Below, piece by piece: positions 24,580 to 32,860 of a stretch of DNA of 43,108 bases. Within the stretch, counting starts at the first letter, position 1; every line of letters begins with the position of its first letter. The notes beneath the pieces were generated by a model. The model was not told the origin of the DNA, made no database searches, and saw only the letters and a list, made by a program, of their open reading frames with translations. The DNA lies in contig CAMWJF010000035.1 of NCBI GenBank assembly GCA_947174505.1, positions 1-43,108 on the forward strand, written 5' to 3'. A program made the translations under genes and the position numbers. The DNA comes from an uncultured Lachnospiraceae bacterium (GTDB lineage: Bacteria > Bacillota > Clostridia > Lachnospirales > Lachnospiraceae).

Positions 24580-25497
24580 ATGGATGCCGAGCAGGATGCA
24601 CATTTTCAACTGATGAAACGGCTGCTCGTTATTATTCCGCTTTCCACGATACTGATCCTGTTGATCCTCTGCGTGGTTCTGGGTGTGAATCTCTATGAGG
24701 CGAAACGGGAACTGCGGGCTCTCCGTGAGCAGGCAGCTCCTGTGATGGCGGAGGGACGGATGTCCGGCGGGGAGGAGCAGAGCGGAGAACTGTATACGGC
24801 ATCCGGCGTGAATGAGTTCAGGCGAGATGTATCCGGCGCGGATGACACAGCCGCAGATGGGGATGACGGAATCAGAAAGGTGTACCTTACTTTTGATGAC
24901 GGGCCAAGCAGCAATACCGGGGAGATACTGGATATTCTGGCAGAGTATGATGTGAAGGCGACCTTTTTTGTGGTCGGGAAAGAGGAAGAAAAATATCAGC
25001 CGTTATATAAAAGGATTGTAGAGGAAGGGCATACGCTGGCGATGCATTCCTACAGCCATAAATATAATGAGATCTACCAGTCGAAAGAAAGCTATGTGGA
25101 GGATCTTACGAAGCTGCAGGAATTTCTCTACGAAACGACGGGGGTCTGGTGCAGATATTGCAGATTTCCGGGCGGCAGCAGCAACACGGTGAGCCGGGTG
25201 GACATGCATGAGCTGATTGATTATCTGGAGGAGCAGGACATGAGTTATTTTGACTGGAATGTGTCTTCAGGAGATGCCTCATCGGCCTATATCAGTTCGG
25301 AGGCTATTGTCAGAAATTCGACAGCCAGACTGCGGGAGTTCCATGAGGCGATTATATTGCTGCATGACGCTGCCGATAAGGATTCGACGGTGGAGGCGCT
25401 GCCGAAGCTGATTGAGCAGATTCAGGCGATGGAGGATACGAAGATCGTTCCGATCACAGATGATACGGAGGCGATTCATCATATAAGCAATGATTAA
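24580..25497 (+). CDS. Membrane-anchored polysaccharide (peptidoglycan) deacetylase, NodB domain
   Basis: A 305-aa protein with a short cytoplasmic start, one membrane helix (about 13-36: LLVIIPLSTILILLILCVVL), an acidic linker, and a carbohydrate esterase family 4 domain outside the cell. Catalytic motif 1 is LTFDDGPSSNTGE (about residue 103); motif 2 is HSYSH (about 154-158), the metal-binding His pair. Then come RFPGGSSNTVSR and FDWNVSSGDAS, and LLHDA near the end. It likely removes acetyl groups from peptidoglycan sugars. Start ATG 24580 is 9 nt from AAAGGAG; ATG 24574 or 24544 are alternatives. The bactofilin gene follows after 18 nt. Confidence 0.88.
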   Translation: MDAEQDAHFQLMKRLLVIIPLSTILILLILCVVLGVNLYEAKRELRALREQAAPVMAEGRMSGGEEQSGELYTASGVNEFRRDVSGADDTAADGDDGIRKVYLTFDDGPSSNTGEILDILAEYDVKATFFVVGKEEEKYQPLYKRIVEEGHTLAMHSYSHKYNEIYQSKESYVEDLTKLQEFLYETTGVWCRYCRFPGGSSNTVSRVDMHELIDYLEEQDMSYFDWNVSSGDASSAYISSEAIVRNSTARLREFHEAIILLHDAADKDSTVEALPKLIEQIQAMEDTKIVPITDDTEAIHHISND

Positions 25498-25515
25498 AGA
25501 ATGGAGGATTAGGGA

Positions 25516-26472
25516 ATGGGATTTTTTTCGGATTTGAAGGACGACTTATCCCAGGCTGTCAACGAACTGATGCCGGAAGAAGAGCTGGAAGCGGCTCTGG
25601 CTGCGGAGGGACAGACCGGGGAGCAGGTATCTGCGGATGCTGCGGCATCAGAGGAGCCCTCTACAGACGAATCGCTCGGGGGTTTGGATTTGAGTGATAT
25701 GCTGGATAAAATAGAGGAGATGGGAGCACCCGGACTTGAGGCCGTGCCCGAGACAGAGGAAGCGCCTGCCGGGGAAGCTTTGGAGGAAGAGGTTTTTGAG
25801 CCGGAACCGGTCATAGAAGAAGCGGTTACGGAAGAACCGATAGCGGCAGAAGAAGAACCGGCCGCCATGGAGGCCGTAATAGAAGAAGAGGAGGCAGAAC
25901 CTGTAATGGCAGAAGAAATTTTAACAGAGGCGGAAACGCCTGTGGAAGAGAAAGAAGAGACCAGTGGAGGAAAGGGAAAGACTATGGAAGTGCAGGCAAA
26001 TCGCGTGGCAGTAGACGAGACGGCAGTCGTGACGGAGGGCATGACAATAACGGGTGATATTGTATCGGAAGGGTCCATGGAACTGATCGGTACCGTAAAC
26101 GGTAATCTGGACATTCTGGGCAAGCTGAATATCACGGGTACCATTCAGGGCAATTCTAAGGCGGCTGAGATTTATGCAGAGGGCGCGAAGATCAACGGCG
26201 AGGTAAACAGCCTGGGCAGCGTGAAGATCGGCCAGAGCTCCGTGGTGATCGGTAATATCGCGGCTACCAGCGCGGTAGTGGCAGGAGCTGTCAAGGGCGA
26301 TATCGATGTGCAGGGACCGGTTATTCTGGATACCACAGCGATCGTGATGGGAAACATCAAGTCCAAATCCGTGCAGATCAACAACGGTGCGGTAATTGAG
26401 GGTATGTGTTCCCAGTGCTATGCGGATGTGAATCCGACGTCCTTCTTCGAGGAGTTCAAAAAGAAAAAATAA
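25516..26472 (+). CDS. Bactofilin family protein with long acidic N-terminal region
   Basis: A 318-aa protein. Residues 1-165 are very acidic, low complexity and probably disordered (runs of Glu, Ala, Pro). The bactofilin beta-helix spans about 175-300, with repeating hydrophobic turns such as GDIVSEGSMELIGTVNGNL, GKLNITGTIQGNS, AEGAKINGEVNS and ATSAVVAGAVKGDIDVQG. The C-terminus ends KKKK. Bactofilins polymerise without nucleotide and scaffold cell-wall enzymes. The deacetylase directly upstream is a plausible partner (inference). The site GGAGGATTAGGGA precedes the ATG. Confidence 0.88.
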   Translation: MGFFSDLKDDLSQAVNELMPEEELEAALAAEGQTGEQVSADAAASEEPSTDESLGGLDLSDMLDKIEEMGAPGLEAVPETEEAPAGEALEEEVFEPEPVIEEAVTEEPIAAEEEPAAMEAVIEEEEAEPVMAEEILTEAETPVEEKEETSGGKGKTMEVQANRVAVDETAVVTEGMTITGDIVSEGSMELIGTVNGNLDILGKLNITGTIQGNSKAAEIYAEGAKINGEVNSLGSVKIGQSSVVIGNIAATSAVVAGAVKGDIDVQGPVILDTTAIVMGNIKSKSVQINNGAVIEGMCSQCYADVNPTSFFEEFKKKK

Positions 26473-26502
26473 ATCCGGCCATACAGGGGAGAGCAATATA
26501 AT

Positions 26503-27198
26503 ATGAGGCGTATACTCTTGAAGTTAAGCGGAGAGGCCCTTGCGGGCGAGAAAAAAACGGGTTTTGATGAGGAGACGGTGAAGGGTGTTGCCGTACAGGT
26601 GAAACAGCTTGTGGACGATGGCATTCAGGTAGGTATCGTCATCGGAGGCGGCAATTTCTGGCGCGGCCGTTCCAGCGAGAATATCGACAGGACGAAGGCG
26701 GATCAGATCGGTATGCTGGCTACGGTTATGAACTGTATCTATGTGTCGGAGATCTTCCGCTCTGTAGGTATGATGACGTCGGTCCTGACCCCCTTTGAGT
26801 GCGGCTCCTTCACGAAGCTTTTCTCCAAGGACAGGGCAAATAAATATTTTGCGAAAAATTTTGTGGTCTTTTTCGCGGGAGGTACGGGACATCCTTATTT
26901 TTCCACGGATACGGGGGTAGTACTCCGGGCTGTTGAGGTGGATGCGGATGTGATCCTTTTAGCGAAAGCGGTGGACGGCGTCTATGACGACGATCCACGG
27001 AATAATCCGGATGCAAAGAAATACGATGAGGTTTCGATTGACGAGGTGATCGCCAGGAACCTTCAGGTGGTGGATATGACGGCTTCTATTCTGGCCCGGG
27101 ACAATAAAATGCCCATGTGGGTGTTCGGACTGAATGAGGAGAACAGCATTGTCAACACGGTTATGGGTAAGTTTAACGGCACTAAGGTGACTGTATAA
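26503..27198 (+). CDS. pyrH: UMP kinase PyrH
   Basis: Phosphorylates UMP to UDP. The 231-aa hexameric amino-acid-kinase-family enzyme has LLKLSGEALAGE, VGIVIGGGNFWRGR, DQIGMLATVMNCIYV, FFAGGTGHPYFSTDTG, LAKAVDGVYDDDPR and MPMWVFGLNEENS. AGGGGAGAG precedes the ATG. First gene of the conserved run pyrH-frr-uppS-cdsA-dxr-rseP. Confidence 0.96.
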   Translation: MRRILLKLSGEALAGEKKTGFDEETVKGVAVQVKQLVDDGIQVGIVIGGGNFWRGRSSENIDRTKADQIGMLATVMNCIYVSEIFRSVGMMTSVLTPFECGSFTKLFSKDRANKYFAKNFVVFFAGGTGHPYFSTDTGVVLRAVEVDADVILLAKAVDGVYDDDPRNNPDAKKYDEVSIDEVIARNLQVVDMTASILARDNKMPMWVFGLNEENSIVNTVMGKFNGTKVTV

Positions 27199-27200
27199 CA

Positions 27201-27248
27201 GATTCAGACCTGACGGTCAGAATCGCAAGAATTACTGCGTAATTCTTG
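27201..27248 (+). other. Two adjacent hairpins between pyrH and frr
   Basis: GATTC-A-GACC (27201-27210) pairs with GGTC-A-GAATC (27215-27224). A perfect 10-bp hairpin follows: CAAGAATTAC (27226-27235), TGC, GTAATTCTTG (27239-27248). The layout (stem-loop right after a stop codon, then a second AAGAAT-type hairpin, then a ribosome binding site) recalls the two-stem elements, but the sequence differs. Confidence 0.65.
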
Positions 27249-27277
27249 ATCTAGATTTTATGTGGGAGGATTACAGT

Positions 27278-27829
27278 ATGGACGAAAGGCTGAAGCCTTA
27301 TGAGGAAAAGATGCAGAAGTCTTATGATTTTCTGGTAAACGATCTGGGAGCGATCCGTGCGGGCCGCGCCAATCCCCATGTCCTTGATAAGATTAAGGTG
27401 GACTATTATGGGACGCCCACGCCGATTCAGCAGGTGGGTAATATCACGGTTCCCGAGGCGAGAATTTTACAGATTGCACCTTGGGAAAAAAGCCTGATTA
27501 AAGAGATCGAGAAGGCGATTATGGCGTCGGATGTGGGAATCACCCCGACCAATGACGGTTCCCTGATTCGTCTGGTATTCCCGGAGCTCACGGAGGAGCG
27601 CCGGAAAGAGCTGGTGAAAGATATCAAGAAGCGGGGAGAGGAGAATAAGGTCGCGATCCGCAATACCAGACGTGACGGCAACGATTCACTGAAAAAGCTG
27701 GCGAAAACCGAAGTTTCCGAGGACGAGATCAAGGAGCTGGAGGAGAAGCTGCAGAAGCTGACAGACAAGTTTATTAAAGAAGTGGATAAGCTGGTGGAGG
27801 AGAAGTCAAAAGAGATTCTGACTGTATAA
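27278..27829 (+). CDS. frr: Ribosome recycling factor
   Basis: Releases ribosomes from mRNA after termination together with EF-G. The 183-aa protein has the diagnostic LGAIRAGRANPHVLDKI, YYGTPTPIQQVGNITVPEAR, GITPTNDGSLIRL and a coiled helical end (KGE-rich, LEEKLQKLTDKFIKEVDKL). Start ATG 27278 after GGGAGGA; an in-frame ATG six codons earlier is less well placed. Confidence 0.96.
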   Translation: MDERLKPYEEKMQKSYDFLVNDLGAIRAGRANPHVLDKIKVDYYGTPTPIQQVGNITVPEARILQIAPWEKSLIKEIEKAIMASDVGITPTNDGSLIRLVFPELTEERRKELVKDIKKRGEENKVAIRNTRRDGNDSLKKLAKTEVSEDEIKELEEKLQKLTDKFIKEVDKLVEEKSKEILTV

Positions 27830-27846
27830 CAAATTGAGAGTTAAAG

Positions 27847-27881
27847 AAGGGGTTTACAGAATGGTCATTCTGTTGCCCCTT
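27847..27881 (+). other. Hairpin between frr and uppS
   Basis: AAGGGG (27847-27852) with CCCCTT (27876-27881), enclosing a perfect inner hairpin CAGAATG-GT-CATTCTG (27857-27872). TCCGTTTG follows. The T-run is too interrupted for a confident terminator; an attenuating or RNA-processing hairpin is possible. Confidence 0.5.
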
Positions 27882-27944
27882 TCCGTTTGATGGTTTACAT
27901 AATGTGGTGTGAAGCGGACGGGAACAGGAGGGGCAGAGAATAGC

Positions 27945-28673
27945 ATGGGCGATACGATGACGGAGGAGAAAAGGGTTCCGCCGCATGTGGCGATTATACT
28001 GGACGGCAACGGCAGATGGGCGAAAAGTAAAGGAATGCCGCGCAATTACGGGCATGTGCAGGGAGCGAAAACCGTGGAGGTAATCTGTGAGGAGGCTTAC
28101 CGCATGGGGATTCAGTATCTGACGGTGTACGCTTTCAGCACGGAAAACTGGGACAGGCCCGCGGACGAAGTGGACGCCCTGATGGGGCTTCTTCGGAACT
28201 ATATGAAGACCTGTCTGAAAACTGCGGCTAAAAATAACATGTGTGTCCGTGTGATCGGTGATAAAACGCGGCTGGACGATGATATCAGGAAGCGGATCGG
28301 GGAGCTGGAGGATGCCACGAAGAACAATACGGGCCTGCATTTCCAGATTGCCATCAATTACGGCGGCAGGGATGAGATTGTCCGCGCCGCGAGGAAGCTG
28401 GCGGTGCAGATACAGGAGGGGACGCTTGCGCCGGAGGATATCACCCAGGAAAAGATTGGGAATGCGCTGGACACAGCGGGTATCCCGGAGCCGGATCTTC
28501 TGATCCGCACCTGCGGCGAACAGCGGATTTCCAATTTCCTGCTCTGGCAGCTTGCATATACGGAATTTTATTTTACACCCATAGCCTGGCCAGATTTTTC
28601 AAAAGAAGAATTGGAGAAGGCGGTAGCGGCATATAATAAGAGGGACAGACGCTACGGTCTGGTCAGGGAATAG
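27945..28673 (+). CDS. uppS: Undecaprenyl diphosphate synthase UppS
   Basis: Cis-prenyltransferase that makes the C55 carrier for cell-wall synthesis. The 242-aa protein has the catalytic loop AIILDGNGRWAKSKG (Asp about residue 19), GHVQGAKTVEVICEEA, YAFSTENWDRP, AINYGGRDEIVRA, PDLLIRTCGEQRISNFLLWQ and YTEFYFTPIAWPDF. Start ATG 27945 lies 11 nt after AGGAGGGG; ATG 27957 is possible. Confidence 0.95.
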   Translation: MGDTMTEEKRVPPHVAIILDGNGRWAKSKGMPRNYGHVQGAKTVEVICEEAYRMGIQYLTVYAFSTENWDRPADEVDALMGLLRNYMKTCLKTAAKNNMCVRVIGDKTRLDDDIRKRIGELEDATKNNTGLHFQIAINYGGRDEIVRAARKLAVQIQEGTLAPEDITQEKIGNALDTAGIPEPDLLIRTCGEQRISNFLLWQLAYTEFYFTPIAWPDFSKEELEKAVAAYNKRDRRYGLVRE

Positions 28674-28685
28674 GAGGGCGTCTGC

Positions 28686-29531
28686 ATGTTTCGTACAAGA
28701 TTACTGAGCGGTATTTTGCTGGTGGCGATTGCGCTGGCAGTTCTCCTGGCGGGAGGCGCGCTTTTGGCAGTCGTGGTTTTTGGAATTTCCGTGATTGCGT
28801 ATCAGGAACTGACGGCAGCCTGTAAGGTGCGCGGAGAAGGAGTGGTACCGGGCGCTCCTGTCAATGTGGGGCTGGTGATGACGCTTGTATACTATGCGGT
28901 GATATGCCTTGCGCTGGCGAGGGATACCAGTATGGTCTATGCTGCGGTGGTGATGGCGGTTGTGACGGCTTTTCTTGCTTTTCTGTTCGTCTATGTATTT
29001 ACCTTTCCGAAATACCATGCGAACCAGATCATGTCTGCCATGTTTTCTTTTCTCTACGGGCCGGTGATGCTGTCCTTTCTCTTTTTGCTGAGGGAAGGGC
29101 TTGACGACGGCATTTATCTTGTGTGGCTAGTGTTTCTGGCCTCGTGGGGGAGTGATACCTGTGCCTACTGTGTAGGCGTGCTGATCGGAAAACATAAGAT
29201 GACGCCGAAACTGAGCCCGAAGAAATCCATAGAAGGCGCGGTGGGGGGCGTTTTGGGAGCGGCGGTTCTCTTTGTTCTTTACGCCCACTTTGTAATCAAC
29301 CAATATACCATGATAACGCTGCCGCTGCCGCTTGCGGCAGCTCTGGGCGCGGTAGGGGCGCTTGTCTCCATGGTAGGAGACCTGGCGGCCTCTGCGGTTA
29401 AGCGGGATCACGGTATTAAGGATTACGGGAAGCTGATCCCGGGGCACGGCGGGATCATGGACCGGTTTGACAGCGTGATTGTGGCGGCGCCGATTGTATT
29501 TCTGGGGATAGTGTTTCTGGGGATAGCCTGA
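28686..29531 (+). CDS. cdsA: Phosphatidate cytidylyltransferase CdsA
   Basis: Forms CDP-diacylglycerol from CTP and phosphatidic acid in the membrane. The 281-aa polytopic protein has the family C-terminal signature: FLASWGSDTCAYCVGVLIGK, LSPKKSIEGAVGGVLGA, GALVSMVGDLAASAVKRDHG, IKDYGKLIPGHGGIMDRFDS. The preceding gap to uppS is 12 nt and contains GGAGGGCG. Confidence 0.95.
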   Translation: MFRTRLLSGILLVAIALAVLLAGGALLAVVVFGISVIAYQELTAACKVRGEGVVPGAPVNVGLVMTLVYYAVICLALARDTSMVYAAVVMAVVTAFLAFLFVYVFTFPKYHANQIMSAMFSFLYGPVMLSFLFLLREGLDDGIYLVWLVFLASWGSDTCAYCVGVLIGKHKMTPKLSPKKSIEGAVGGVLGAAVLFVLYAHFVINQYTMITLPLPLAAALGAVGALVSMVGDLAASAVKRDHGIKDYGKLIPGHGGIMDRFDSVIVAAPIVFLGIVFLGIA

Positions 29532-29550
29532 AAAAGGGGATTGACTGAAG

Positions 29551-30702
29551 ATGAAAAAAATTGGGATATTGGGTTCTACGGGTTCCATCGGAACACAGAC
29601 ACTGGATATTGTCAGAAAGGAAAAGGATTTGGAGGTCATTTCGCTGGCGGCGGGCTCCAATGCATCGCTTCTGGAGGCGCAGATTCGGGAATTCCGGCCC
29701 AAAATTGCCGCGCTCTGGGAGGAAAAGGCGGCTGTAGAGCTTCGGGCGCGGGTAAAGGATGTGCCTGTCCGTATTGTGAGCGGCATGGACGGTCTTCTGG
29801 AAGTGGCTACGGCGGAGGGCATGGAGGTATTGGTTACCGGGATTGTGGGAATGATCGGTATCAGACCTACCATCGCGGCCATTGAGGCAGGGAAGGACAT
29901 TGCCCTTGCCAATAAGGAGACGCTGGTGACGGCGGGACATATCATTATGCCGCTTGCAAAGGGCAAAGGTGTTTCGATTCTGCCTGTGGACAGCGAACAC
30001 AGTGCGATTTTCCAGTCGATGCACGGGGAAAACCGGACTCGGGTGGAGAAAATCCTGCTTACGGCGTCGGGCGGCCCTTTTCGCGGAAAATCCCGGGAGG
30101 AGCTCGCGGACATGACGGTGGAGGACGCGCTGAAACATCCCAACTGGTCAATGGGAAAGAAGGTTACCATCGACTCCGCATCTCTGTGCAACAAGGGACT
30201 TGAGGTGATGGAGGCGAAGTGGCTCTTTGATGTGGCGCTTTCACAGATTGAGGTGGTGGTGCATCCGCAGAGCATCCTGCATTCGGCGGTGCAGTACGCG
30301 GACGGCGGCATTATGGGACAGATGGGAGTGCCGGATATGAAGCTGCCCATCCAGTATGCGCTGTTTTATCCGGACAGACGGCCGATGGAGATTGGGAGGG
30401 TAGACTTATGTAAACTTGGAAGCCTGACCTTTGAGAAGCCGGACACGGACACTTTCCGGGGACTTGCACTGGCATACCGGGCGGCGGAAAGGGGCGGATC
30501 GCTCCCCACTGTATTCAATGCGGCGAATGAGAAAGCGGTTGCCTTATTTTTAGATAAGAAGATTCGGTTTTTGGAAATACCGGAGCTGATCGAGGCTGCC
30601 ATGGATGCGCACCGGGTGACGGAGAATCCGGGTGTGGAGGATATACTGGCGGCGGAGACTGAGACTTACGATTATATCAGACTTAAGTTTGGAGAGCAGT
30701 GA
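29551..30702 (+). CDS. dxr: 1-deoxy-D-xylulose 5-phosphate reductoisomerase Dxr
   Basis: Second step of the MEP isoprenoid pathway. The 383-aa protein opens with the NADPH-binding GILGSTGSIGTQTLD, then ALANKETLVTAGHII, the metal/substrate motif PVDSEHSAIFQ (about residue 146), LTASGGPFRG, GKKVTIDSASLCNKGLEVME and HPQSILHSAVQYADG. The end abuts rseP, whose TTG start follows 2 nt after the dxr stop. Confidence 0.96.
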   Translation: MKKIGILGSTGSIGTQTLDIVRKEKDLEVISLAAGSNASLLEAQIREFRPKIAALWEEKAAVELRARVKDVPVRIVSGMDGLLEVATAEGMEVLVTGIVGMIGIRPTIAAIEAGKDIALANKETLVTAGHIIMPLAKGKGVSILPVDSEHSAIFQSMHGENRTRVEKILLTASGGPFRGKSREELADMTVEDALKHPNWSMGKKVTIDSASLCNKGLEVMEAKWLFDVALSQIEVVVHPQSILHSAVQYADGGIMGQMGVPDMKLPIQYALFYPDRRPMEIGRVDLCKLGSLTFEKPDTDTFRGLALAYRAAERGGSLPTVFNAANEKAVALFLDKKIRFLEIPELIEAAMDAHRVTENPGVEDILAAETETYDYIRLKFGEQ

Positions 30703-30703
30703 T

Positions 30704-31783
30704 TTGATTAGGACAATAATTTTATTTATCATTGTATTTGGTTTGGTAGTGATTTCACACGAGCTGGGGCATTTCCTGATCGGCAGGAAAAACGGGATCC
30801 GCGTGGTGGAGTTTTCTGTGGGAATGGGGCCGACGCTGTTTTCGTTTACGAAAAACGGTACGAAATATGCTTTAAAGCTCCTGCCGCTTGGCGGCGCCTG
30901 TATGTTTGACGGGGAGGACGGCGTGGAACGGGAACAGGGGCAGGAATCCGGGAGCGTGGACGCCTTGGAAGGCACTGCTTTTACCGAGGCAGGCGTCTGG
31001 GCGCGTATCGCGACGGTTTTTGCCGGTCCTTTTTTCAATTTTATTCTGGCTTTTGTAATTGCGGTGATTCTGAGCGCGTTTTCCGGGGCTGACCTGCCGA
31101 CGGTAGGTACGGTTGCGGAAGGCTCGGCGGCTGCGGAGGCCGGGCTGCAGACAGGCGACGTGATTACGAAAATCGGGCGTGAACCGATTCATTTTTACCG
31201 GGAGGTTTCCATGATTTCCGCCCTGAATCAGGGAGAGGAGATGAAAATCACATACGAGAGAAACGGGGAGAAGGCCGTGACCACGCTTTCCCCGAAGTAC
31301 GATGAAAATGACAAGCGTTATTATATGGGCATCACCAATGGCGGTGAGTATCTCCGGTGTAATCCCCTGCAAGTGTTCCAGTACGGCTTCTACGAGGTGG
31401 AATACTGGGTTAAGATCACCTACAAGAGCCTGCGGATGCTGGTGATGGGACAGGTGTCGAAGGACGACGTGTCGGGTCCCGTGGGGATTGCGCAGCTAGT
31501 GGGTGAGAGCTATGACGCTGCCGAGGAAAATTACGGCACGCCTTATGCCATTCTGACTATGTTGGAGATCGTGGTGCTTTTATCCGTCAATCTGGGAATT
31601 ATGAACCTTCTGCCCCTTCCCGCGCTGGATGGCGGCCGGCTGGTGTTCATGTTCGTGGAGGTACTCCGGGGGAAACCCGTACCGCCGGAGAAGGAGGGCA
31701 TGGTGCATTTCGCGGGGCTGGTGGTGCTGATGGTGCTGATGGTATTTATTATGTACAATGATATTATGCGGCTGGTGCGCTGA
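30704..31783 (+). CDS. rseP: RIP zinc metalloprotease RseP
   Basis: Site-2-type intramembrane protease of 359 aa. The zinc motif HELGH is at about 18-22 in the first membrane helix, a PDZ domain at about 115-190 (GTVAEGSAAAEAGLQTGDVI), and the second catalytic region in LGIMNLLPLPALDGGRLVF (about 295-312). The start is TTG 30704 with GGAGAG upstream, since the first in-frame ATG would give an off-family leader inside dxr. The stop codon is buried in the hairpin 31766-31808. Confidence 0.93.
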   Translation: MIRTIILFIIVFGLVVISHELGHFLIGRKNGIRVVEFSVGMGPTLFSFTKNGTKYALKLLPLGGACMFDGEDGVEREQGQESGSVDALEGTAFTEAGVWARIATVFAGPFFNFILAFVIAVILSAFSGADLPTVGTVAEGSAAAEAGLQTGDVITKIGREPIHFYREVSMISALNQGEEMKITYERNGEKAVTTLSPKYDENDKRYYMGITNGGEYLRCNPLQVFQYGFYEVEYWVKITYKSLRMLVMGQVSKDDVSGPVGIAQLVGESYDAAEENYGTPYAILTMLEIVVLLSVNLGIMNLLPLPALDGGRLVFMFVEVLRGKPVPPEKEGMVHFAGLVVLMVLMVFIMYNDIMRLVR

Positions 31784-31808
31784 CCTGGATGTCAGTGTAC
31801 CAGCGCAT
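31766..31808 (+). other. Long hairpin spanning the rseP stop codon
   Basis: ATGC (31766-31769), one bulged G, GCTGGTGCGCTGAC (31771-31784), six-base loop CTGGAT, GTCAGTGTACCAGC (31791-31804), GCAT. It makes 18 pairs including two G-U. The stop TGA is in the 5' arm. The nearest T-run (31820-31824) is about a dozen bases further, so it is not a standard terminator. Confidence 0.65.
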
Positions 31809-31822
31809 TATGAGAGGTCTTT

Positions 31823-31837
31823 TTCTATAGGAAATTG
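31823..31837 (+). repeat. Short repeat TTCTATAGGAAATTG, copy 2
   Basis: Identical 15 bases to 24381-24395, and likewise downstream of a GCGCAT and a T-rich stretch in an intergenic region with a promoter. Confidence 0.5.
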
Positions 31838-31881
31838 CGGCTTTCCTTGAATAGTCGCTGTCGGTCGCTGGTTTTCTGCGC

Positions 31882-31910
31882 TTGCATTTTTGAGAAATTG
31901 ATAGTATCAT
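31882..31910 (+). promoter_or_regulatory. Sigma-A type promoter for the phosphatase/kinase pair
   Basis: TTGCAT (31882-31887), 17-nt spacer, TATCAT (31905-31910). It lies about 185 nt upstream of the phosphatase start in the 312-nt gap after rseP, whose remainder holds only the hairpin and short repeat listed separately. Confidence 0.55.
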
Positions 31911-32095
31911 AACGATATCGGGTTCTGTTCTTGAATCCGTAATGAGTTACAGGGCGGGGATCCCGCATTTTTCCGATTTTAAATTGTGAAACGGGTGTTA
32001 TCAGAAGACGGCCGGGGAAACGGCTGGTTTGGCAGATGCTGAAATAAAAAATGAATAGCAGGCAGGGTGTAAGGAAAAGGAGGTGCGTTTGGGGC

Positions 32096-32824
32096 GTGCG
32101 GTATTTGACAAATGTATATTGGTGCCGCGGAAGGGAGGCCGAAAAGAATCAGGATTCGGTCGTGCTGCAGCAGGTTTTGACACGCAGGGGGCGGGTGCTT
32201 CTGGCGGCAGTATGCGACGGCATGGGCGGTGCTTCCTGCGGTGAGGAGGCAAGCGGTTATGCGGCACTGCGGCTCAGGGAATGGTTTTATACGGAGCTGT
32301 TTGCCATGATACGGAAAAATAAACGGTATTGGGTGATACGGAGGTCTCTGGACAGGCTGGTTTTTCAGATGCAGGGGGAGTTGAGGCAATATGCCGCGCA
32401 GGAAGGGATTTCGCTTGGAACGACCATGACAGTGCTTGTCGTGTGGGAAAAGACATGGCTTTTATGGCATCTGGGAGACAGCAGGGCGTACCGTCTGCGA
32501 GGACGGCGCATGGAGCAGCTTACAGAGGATCACGCGCAGGATGCGGGGAAACTGACGAAATGTCTCGGCAGCTTCGGCTGTTTTGTGCCACAGCACAGGA
32601 TGGGCGTGTTAAAGCCGGGGGAGGGAATTCTTCTCTGCACGGACGGTTTCAGGCGGTGTGTCACCGGGGAGGAACTGCAGGAGGTAATGGCGCCCCGGGA
32701 GATTGCGGGGGAAGAACAGATCGGGCGGCGGCTTAAGGAGATCGGGGAGACCTGTATGAAGAGAGGGGAGAAGGATAATCTTTCGGCGGTTTATGTGAGG
32801 GCGGCGATCTCCGCACTGATTTGA
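32096..32824 (+). CDS. PP2C-family serine/threonine protein phosphatase
   Basis: A 242-aa PPM phosphatase needing two Mn/Mg ions. Visible metal-site motifs are KNQDS (Asp about 20), AAVCDGMGGASCGEEAS, SLGTTMTVLV, LWHLGDSRAYRLRG, LTEDHAQ, LLCTDGFRRCV and GEKDNLSAVYV. GTG 32096 is preferred because the perfect AAGGAGGT lies 11 nt before it; ATG 32051 would add 15 residues. The kinase gene follows after 36 nt. The pair would switch phosphorylation of shared targets; in other Firmicutes (PrpC/PrkC) these are cell-wall and translation proteins. Confidence 0.88.
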   Translation: MRYLTNVYWCRGREAEKNQDSVVLQQVLTRRGRVLLAAVCDGMGGASCGEEASGYAALRLREWFYTELFAMIRKNKRYWVIRRSLDRLVFQMQGELRQYAAQEGISLGTTMTVLVVWEKTWLLWHLGDSRAYRLRGRRMEQLTEDHAQDAGKLTKCLGSFGCFVPQHRMGVLKPGEGILLCTDGFRRCVTGEELQEVMAPREIAGEEQIGRRLKEIGETCMKRGEKDNLSAVYVRAAISALI

Positions 32825-32860
32825 GATTCCACAAGGCGGAGTCATGGAGGGTATACGGAA

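Noticed and set aside
25509..26144. 211-codon Ser/Ala-rich open frame on the minus strand
   Set aside because: A mirror of the acidic low-complexity arm of the bactofilin; the repeats arise from Glu/Ala codons read in reverse.
29127..30350. 407-codon open frame on the minus strand across cdsA and dxr
   Set aside because: Antisense to two well-conserved genes, Ser/Pro-rich low-information translation, no family motifs.
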